NCBI GenBank assembly: GCA_030042575.1
Contig: JASHZK010000404.1
Location: 1-9,355, forward strand
Source of the DNA: Acidimicrobiales bacterium
Lineage (GTDB): Bacteria; Actinomycetota; Acidimicrobiia; Acidimicrobiales; UBA8190
Direction: 5' to 3'
DNA length: 9,355 bases
Shown here: piece after piece, positions 6,042-9,355 of the stretch
How positions within the stretch are numbered: the first letter of the stretch is position 1
Layout: each line of letters opens with the position of its first letter
Position numbers and translations under genes: made by a program
The notes under the pieces: generated by a model
Databases searched by the model: none
Seen by the model: the letters and a program-made list of their open reading frames with translations, nothing else
Told to the model about the DNA's origin: nothing

Positions 6042-7009
6042 GGAACCAGGACGACCTTGCCGGCGATCTTGCGCTCGAGAAGACCGGTCATCACCTCGGC
6101 TGCATCCTCCAACGGGCGCTCCGACGGCACCGCCGGATGCAACCGGCCGGCAGCCACGAGATCGAGCAGTTCGGCCAACAGCTCTCGCTGACCCCCGGGG
6201 TCCGACATGGCCCAGGCCCCCCAGTCCACCCCCACCACGGTGCGGTTGTTGAGCAGCACCTGGTTGAGGGGGACCGTGGCGATGGGGCCCGAGGCGAACC
6301 CCACCACGCAGAAGCGTCCGAAGGTCTTCGTGGCCCGCAAGGCCGGCTCGCTGTGGCGGCCACCCACCGGATCGACCACCACGTCCACCCCGCCATCGGA
6401 GAGCTGGCGGGCTCGGGTCTTCAAGTCCTCCTGTTCGTAGTTGATGGTGGCCTTCACCCCCAGGGCCCGGGCCCTATCCAGGCGCTCCTCGCTGGAGGCC
6501 ACCGCGATCACGTTGGCGTCCAGTGACCGGGCCAGGTCGATGGCGGCCAGGCCGATGCCGCCGCCTGCCCCTAGCACCAACACCCACTCCCCTTCCGTGA
6601 GCTGGGCCCGGCGGGCCAAGGTGAACCAGGCCGTGCAGTAGCTCTGGATGAAGGCGGCGGCCTGGCCGTAGGAAAGCTGGGCGGGCACGGGCACGATCGA
6701 CTCGGCGTTGACGGCCACCTGTTCTTGAAAAGCACCGAAACCGATCATGGCCATGACCCGGTCACCCACGCCCACTCGAGACACGCCCTCGCCCACCTCC
6801 AGCACGTCGCCGGCCACCTCGCTCCCAGGGACGTAGGGGGCCAGTGGCTTCATCTGATAGCGGCCCTGGCACATGAGCCCGTCGACGAAGTTGACACCGG
6901 CCGCCCGTACCGCCAGCAAGACCTGGCCGGCCCCGGCCGCCTGAGGATCGCGCTCTTCCACCACCACGTCCTCGAGAGATCCGAGCTCCTCGCACACCAC
7001 GGCGCGCAC
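6038..7009 (-). CDS. NADPH:quinone oxidoreductase-type MDR alcohol dehydrogenase homologue
   Basis: A 323-residue medium-chain dehydrogenase/reductase of the quinone oxidoreductase (QOR) branch. The GroES-like domain contains VRAAGVNFVDGLMCQGRY (34-51) and PYVPGSEVAGDVLEVG (58-73). The nucleotide-binding domain has LVLGAGGGIGLAAIDLA (144-160), the Rossmann glycine loop, followed by IAVASSEERLDRARALG (168-184) and GVDVVVDPVGG (207-217). The catalytic-zinc ligand pattern of alcohol dehydrogenases is absent, as in QORs, which use NADPH to reduce quinones or enones; the true substrate is unknown. GTG at 7009 is chosen because family similarity begins exactly there (VRAVVCEELG). The frame is open to 7339, but the extra 110 residues are Arg/Pro/Gly-rich and unlike any domain. 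No Shine-Dalgarno is visible next to the GTG, so the transcript may be leaderless. It is convergent with the SnoaL-like gene and divergent from the dehalogenase. Confidence 0.92.
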   Translation of the reverse strand: MRAVVCEELGSLEDVVVEERDPQAAGAGQVLLAVRAAGVNFVDGLMCQGRYQMKPLAPYVPGSEVAGDVLEVGEGVSRVGVGDRVMAMIGFGAFQEQVAVNAESIVPVPAQLSYGQAAAFIQSYCTAWFTLARRAQLTEGEWVLVLGAGGGIGLAAIDLARSLDANVIAVASSEERLDRARALGVKATINYEQEDLKTRARQLSDGGVDVVVDPVGGRHSEPALRATKTFGRFCVVGFASGPIATVPLNQVLLNNRTVVGVDWGAWAMSDPGGQRELLAELLDLVAAGRLHPAVPSERPLEDAAEVMTGLLERKIAGKVVLVP

Positions 7010-7204
7010 GGTCGCACCGTAGTGCGGCGTCTCTCCGATCGGCCACGGAGGCGGGGGCACCTGTTGCTCCGAGGATGCGAGGTCATTACCGAGACTCCCG
7101 GGCCGGGGTCTCCCCCCACCTGGTGTTCGATCACTTCGTCGAACAGACTTCGGCCGTGGCCTCCGCCGATCTGCGCCATGGGTGGCGCCGCCTGTGCCGG
7201 CAGC

Positions 7205-7244
7205 TGGGCCGGCCGCGTGGCCCGAGGGCGAGCTGGCCGGCCCA
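7205..7244. repeat. 10-bp inverted repeat with 20-nt spacer in dehalogenase leader
   Basis: TGGGCCGGCC (7205-7214) and GGCCGGCCCA (7235-7244) are perfect reverse complements. Each arm also contains the 8-bp palindrome GGCCGGCC, so the same site occurs twice in direct orientation with a 28-bp period. It ends 78 nt before the dehalogenase ATG. It could be a paired operator for a dimeric repressor or a long leader stem-loop; which one is not decidable from the sequence. Confidence 0.55.
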
Positions 7245-7271
7245 CCCCGGGGCCAGATCCAGGTGGCGGCC

Positions 7272-7289
7272 AGCTTCGAGAGCTTCGAG
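7272..7289 (+). repeat. Perfect tandem 9-bp duplication
   Basis: AGCTTCGAG occurs twice with no gap, 33 nt before the dehalogenase ATG and 27 nt after the inverted repeat. It could be a regulator half-site pair or a simple slippage duplication. Confidence 0.6.
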
Positions 7290-7322
7290 CACCGGCGCCG
7301 GGTGGGATGGAGGAGATCCAAG

Positions 7323-8246
7323 ATGAAGGTTCTGCGCACACCGGACGAGCGATTCGACCGCCTCCCCGGCTTCGAGTACGAGCCGCACTACGTCGAGGTC
7401 TCGACGGGCGACGGTACGGGGTCCTTGCGCGTGCACTACATCGACGAGGGACCCCCGGCTGCCACCGACACGTTGGCGCTGATGCACGGCGAGCCGTCGT
7501 GGTGCTACCTGTACCGGAAGATGGTGCCGGTCCTGGTGGGGGCGGGACTGCGGGTGATCGCCCCCGACCTCATCGGCTTCGGCCGATCCGACAAGCCGAC
7601 AGAGCGCGGCGACTACACCTTCGCCCGCCACGTCGAGTGGATGGGCGCCGCTCTCTTCGACGTCCTAGGCCTGTCGGGGCTGACGCTGGTCGGCCAGGAC
7701 TGGGGCGGGCTCGTGGGCCTGCGCCTCGTCGCCGAACGCCCCGATCGCTTCCGGCGGGTGGTCGCGGCCAACACGGGGCTTCCCACCGGCGACTTGGACA
7801 TGGGCGAGGCCTTTCAGGCCTGGCTGCGCTTCTCCCAGGAGGTACCGGAGCTCCCCGTCGGGCGCATCGTCAGCGGCGGCTGCGTCGACCACCTTCCCCC
7901 CGAGATCATCGCCGCCTACGACGCCCCCTTCCCCGACGAGTCCTACAAAGCGGGGGCACGACAATTCCCCAAGCTCGTGCCCAACCACCCCGACGACCCG
8001 GCCGCTCCGGCCAATCGACGAGCGTGGGAGGTGTTGAGGGGATTCGACAAGCCCTTCCTGTGCGCCTTCAGCGACCGTGACCCGATCACCAGGGGGGCAG
8101 ACCAGCTCTTTGTGAGCCAGGTGCCGGGCGCCCAGGGTCAGCCCCACGCCACCATCACCGGTGCCGGCCACTTCCTCCAGGAAGACAGAGGTCCCGAGTT
8201 GGCCCGGGTCGTCGCCGACTTCGTCGCCCGCACCAGCAAGGATTGA
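7323..8246 (+). CDS. dhmA: Haloalkane dehalogenase (HLD subfamily I, DhmA type)
   Basis: A 307-residue alpha/beta hydrolase that, by family, hydrolyses carbon-halogen bonds of haloalkanes to alcohol, halide and proton. The nucleophile is Asp126 in VGQDWGG, with the adjacent halide-binding Trp127. The acid is Asp253 in SDRDPITRGAD and the base His283 in AGHFLQED. The oxyanion-hole motif is HGEPSW (55-60). The cap domain (about 155-225) carries Trp167 in FQAWLRF, a good candidate for the second halide-stabilising tryptophan (Trp175 in DhlA). The start MKVLRTPDERFDRLPGFEY and the whole length fit M. tuberculosis Rv2296/DhmA1-type proteins. ATG at 7323 has a near-perfect GGAGGAG seven bases upstream. 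It is followed within 6 nt by the sulfatase remnant, so the two were probably an operon. Dehalogenase activity is a family prediction; many such actinobacterial enzymes have no known natural substrate. Confidence 0.93.
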   Translation: MKVLRTPDERFDRLPGFEYEPHYVEVSTGDGTGSLRVHYIDEGPPAATDTLALMHGEPSWCYLYRKMVPVLVGAGLRVIAPDLIGFGRSDKPTERGDYTFARHVEWMGAALFDVLGLSGLTLVGQDWGGLVGLRLVAERPDRFRRVVAANTGLPTGDLDMGEAFQAWLRFSQEVPELPVGRIVSGGCVDHLPPEIIAAYDAPFPDESYKAGARQFPKLVPNHPDDPAAPANRRAWEVLRGFDKPFLCAFSDRDPITRGADQLFVSQVPGAQGQPHATITGAGHFLQEDRGPELARVVADFVARTSKD

Positions 8247-8252
8247 AACGAC

Positions 8253-8500
8253 GTGGGACGCAAGATCTTCTTCGTCACCACCGACCAGCAACGTACGACT
8301 CACTGGGCGGCAACGGCGGAACGGTGGCCCGCACCCCCGCCGAGGGCGAGCTCTACGACTCGAGCGAGGACCCGCTCCACTGGCGCAACCTGTGGGACGA
8401 TGCCGAATCCAGGGCATGGCGCCGCGAGCTGGTCACCGACCTCTACGACGACCTGCCGCCCAGCCGGCCGGACAAGCTGGCGGTGGAAGCCCCCGTCTGA
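8253..8500 (+). pseudogene. Sulfatase remnant: frameshifted and internally deleted
   Basis: From GTG 8253 the first 13 codons read GRKIFFVTTDQQR, the classical sulfatase N-terminus including the metal-binding Asp of TTDQQR. At 8292-8294 one base is missing from the Arg codon; in the next frame the protein continues YDSLGGNGGTVARTP, exactly what should follow. At about 8338-8345 the sequence jumps to EGELYDSSEDPLHWRNLWDD and ends ELVTDLYDDLPPSRPDK...VEAPV at TGA 8498-8500, the typical C-terminal tail of sulfatases. About 80 codons remain of a usual 450-550; the formylglycine motif (CxPxR) and nearly all metal ligands are gone, so no activity is possible. An AAGGA at 8238-8242 in the end of the dehalogenase gene served as ribosome site. 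The family was probably arylsulfatase/phosphonate-monoesterase-like. An assembly error could mimic this, but two independent lesions make decay the better explanation. Confidence 0.85.
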
Positions 8501-9087
8501 CGCCCGGTGACGTTGTAACGCTGGAGCACCGGCCCGTCGGTGCCCCAACCGATCTCGGTGATCGAGGCCGTGGCCAGGTACAGCCGCCAGGCCAGCGCCT
8601 CGTCGGCACCGAGGGCCCAGGCCACCGCCGCCTTGATGGGCGAGACGTGGCTCACCACCACCACGTCGCCTTTCCCCCGGGCTCCGGTTCCGTCCAGGGC
8701 GAAGAGCTCCTGGCAGGCGGCACGCACCCGGGCTCCCATGTCGACCAGGGACTCGCCTCCGCCCGGTGGTCGGAAATGGGGATCGGCGCGCCATCGCCGC
8801 CACACCTCGACGGGAATGTCGCCGAGGGCTCGGCCGTCGTAGGAGCCGTAATCGACCTCGATCCAGCGGTCGTCGACTTCGACGGCCAATCCCAGTCCCA
8901 GAGCCAGGGCCGTGTCCCGAGCCCGTTCGAGCGGACTGGACACGAGGCGGGCCACCGGGCCGAGGAGGGAGCCGAGGGCAGCGGCCTGGGCCCGGCCCTG
9001 CTCGGTCAGCGGCGACTGGGCCCGACCCAGGAGAAGACGGGCGGCGTTGGCCTCCGTCTCGCCGTGGCGAACAAGGACCAGGCTCAA
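8443..9087 (-). CDS. Histidine phosphatase family protein (phosphoglycerate mutase-like)
   Basis: A 214-residue branch-1 histidine phosphatase. The phospho-acceptor is His8 in VLVRHGETEAN, with Arg7 and probably Arg55 in VSSPLERARDTA as phosphate ligands. The likely acid Glu77 is in WIEVDYGSYDG, and the second catalytic His147 is in VVVSHVSPIKAAV. It resembles the CobC/acid-phosphatase domain at the C-terminus of M. tuberculosis Rv2228c, but the RNase HI domain of that fusion is absent. The substrate could be alpha-ribazole phosphate, a sugar phosphate or another phosphomonoester. TTG at 9087 is chosen because it overlaps the stop of the upstream gene (TTGA, 9084-9087) and puts the RHG motif six residues in. 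Its last 58 nt run antisense through the tail of the sulfatase remnant, and the C-terminal 20 residues (GRQTGASTASLSGRLGGRSS) are low-complexity and may be a recent extension. Confidence 0.9.
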   Translation of the reverse strand: MSLVLVRHGETEANAARLLLGRAQSPLTEQGRAQAAALGSLLGPVARLVSSPLERARDTALALGLGLAVEVDDRWIEVDYGSYDGRALGDIPVEVWRRWRADPHFRPPGGGESLVDMGARVRAACQELFALDGTGARGKGDVVVVSHVSPIKAAVAWALGADEALAWRLYLATASITEIGWGTDGPVLQRYNVTGRQTGASTASLSGRLGGRSS

Positions 9088-9355
9088 CGAACCAGGATGC
9101 GGCCGCAGTTGTCGCAGGTGATGACGGTGTCCGGCGCAGCGTGCTTGATGCGGTCGACCTCCATGGCCGGAAGCGTCAGATGACAACCACCACAGGAGCT
9201 GCCGGCGAGCCGGGCCGCCCCGGTGCCGCCCAGCTTCTTGCGCAGGCCTTCATAGCGCGACAACAGGTCGGCGGGCAGGGCCTCCGCCAACGGCGCACGG
9301 GCCGAGAGCTCGGTGTCGACCTGGGCGTCGATCTCCTTCTCCGCCTGGGCGACCG
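9084..9355 (-). CDS. C4-type zinc-ribbon coiled-coil protein (CT398/Rv2229c-like), 5' end off the window
   Basis: The visible C-terminal 89 residues begin inside a charged helix (VAQAEKEIDAQVDTELSARA), the end of the long antiparallel coiled coil typical of this roughly 240-residue family. Then follow PADLLSRYEGLRKK and the zinc ribbon: the CxxC in SSCGGCHLTLP and the CxxC in ITCDNCGRILVR, with the conserved spacing. The frame is open to position 9355 without a start, so the true start lies beyond the window; the TTG at 9290 would remove the coiled coil and is not used. The function of the family is not firmly known; a nucleic-acid- or protein-binding adaptor role has been suggested for such coiled-coil zinc ribbons. 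It precedes the histidine phosphatase with a 4-nt overlap, the same order as Rv2229c-Rv2228c. Confidence 0.93.
   Translation of the reverse strand, partial: VAQAEKEIDAQVDTELSARAPLAEALPADLLSRYEGLRKKLGGTGAARLAGSSCGGCHLTLPAMEVDRIKHAAPDTVITCDNCGRILVR

Larger units (their letters stand above)
7010..7322. other. 313-bp divergent intergenic region without a convincing gene
   Basis: Frames are open on both strands here, but their products are Arg/Pro/Gly-rich with no family motif, and GC-rich DNA keeps frames open by chance. I could not recognise decayed protein fragments. The region must hold the promoters of the MDR gene and the haloalkane dehalogenase, but no convincing -35/-10 pair was found. 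It contains a long GC inverted repeat and a tandem 9-bp repeat, listed separately, and the dehalogenase Shine-Dalgarno GGAGGAG at 7309-7315. Confidence 0.6.

Noticed and set aside
7072..7086. Imperfect palindrome GGTCATTACC as a TetR-type operator
   Set aside because: Only three outer bases plus the centre are symmetric; too short to support a regulator site.
7010..7339. N-terminal extension of the MDR gene by 110 residues
   Set aside because: The extension is Arg/Pro/Gly-rich and low-complexity, would overlap the dehalogenase start, and MDR similarity begins exactly at the GTG at 7009.
6725..8080. 451-codon plus-strand open frame over the MDR and dehalogenase genes
   Set aside because: Arg/Pro-rich composition; it is out of frame with the clear dehalogenase and shows no domain.

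Overview
This is a GC-rich, densely packed chromosomal window. Many genes start with GTG or TTG, intergenic gaps are short, and several stop/start overlaps suggest translational coupling. Gene content and order point to Actinomycetota: an Ada-AlkA fusion followed by Ogt, as in Mycobacterium tuberculosis Rv1317c-Rv1316c; a CT398-type zinc-ribbon gene followed by a histidine phosphatase, as in Rv2229c-Rv2228c; a RipA-like secreted NlpC/P60 protein; and a DhmA-type haloalkane dehalogenase like Rv2296. A deep non-mycobacterial lineage such as Acidimicrobiia is a guess. No rRNA, tRNA, CRISPR, integrase or transposase was seen.

Layout. Positions 1-1002 (minus): a small GNAT acetyltransferase, then a dienelactone-hydrolase-like alpha/beta hydrolase that runs off the left edge. 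Positions 1141-2022 (plus): a double-hotdog acyl-CoA thioesterase, divergent from the GNAT gene. Positions 2049-4147 (minus): a two-gene alkylation-repair operon with a 4-nt ATGA overlap. It encodes an Ada zinc-sensor/AraC/AlkA glycosylase fusion and the O6-methylguanine methyltransferase Ogt. Positions 4242-5447 (minus): a secreted coiled-coil NlpC/P60 peptidoglycan hydrolase. It is divergent from a SnoaL/NTF2-fold protein at 5550-6041 (plus), and the two may share a bidirectional promoter. Positions 6038-7009 (minus): a quinone-oxidoreductase-type MDR enzyme whose stop overlaps the SnoaL stop.

Positions 7010-7322 hold no convincing gene but contain an inverted repeat and a tandem repeat ahead of the haloalkane dehalogenase at 7323-8246 (plus). 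Directly behind the dehalogenase is the wreck of a sulfatase (8253-8500): its N-terminal start and C-terminal end remain, with a frameshift and most of the enzyme missing. Positions 8443-9355 (minus): a histidine phosphatase translationally coupled to a C4 zinc-ribbon coiled-coil protein that is cut by the right edge.

The only clear pathway is alkylation-damage repair: Ada senses methyl phosphotriesters, AlkA excises alkylated bases, and Ogt reverses O6-alkylguanine. The dehalogenase-sulfatase pair and the neighbouring thioesterase, SnoaL and MDR enzymes suggest a catabolic or detoxification neighbourhood, but they do not form a recognisable pathway. I found no convincing undescribed multi-gene system. 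The most notable item is the degraded sulfatase, followed by the putative shared -35 promoter and the structured dehalogenase leader.
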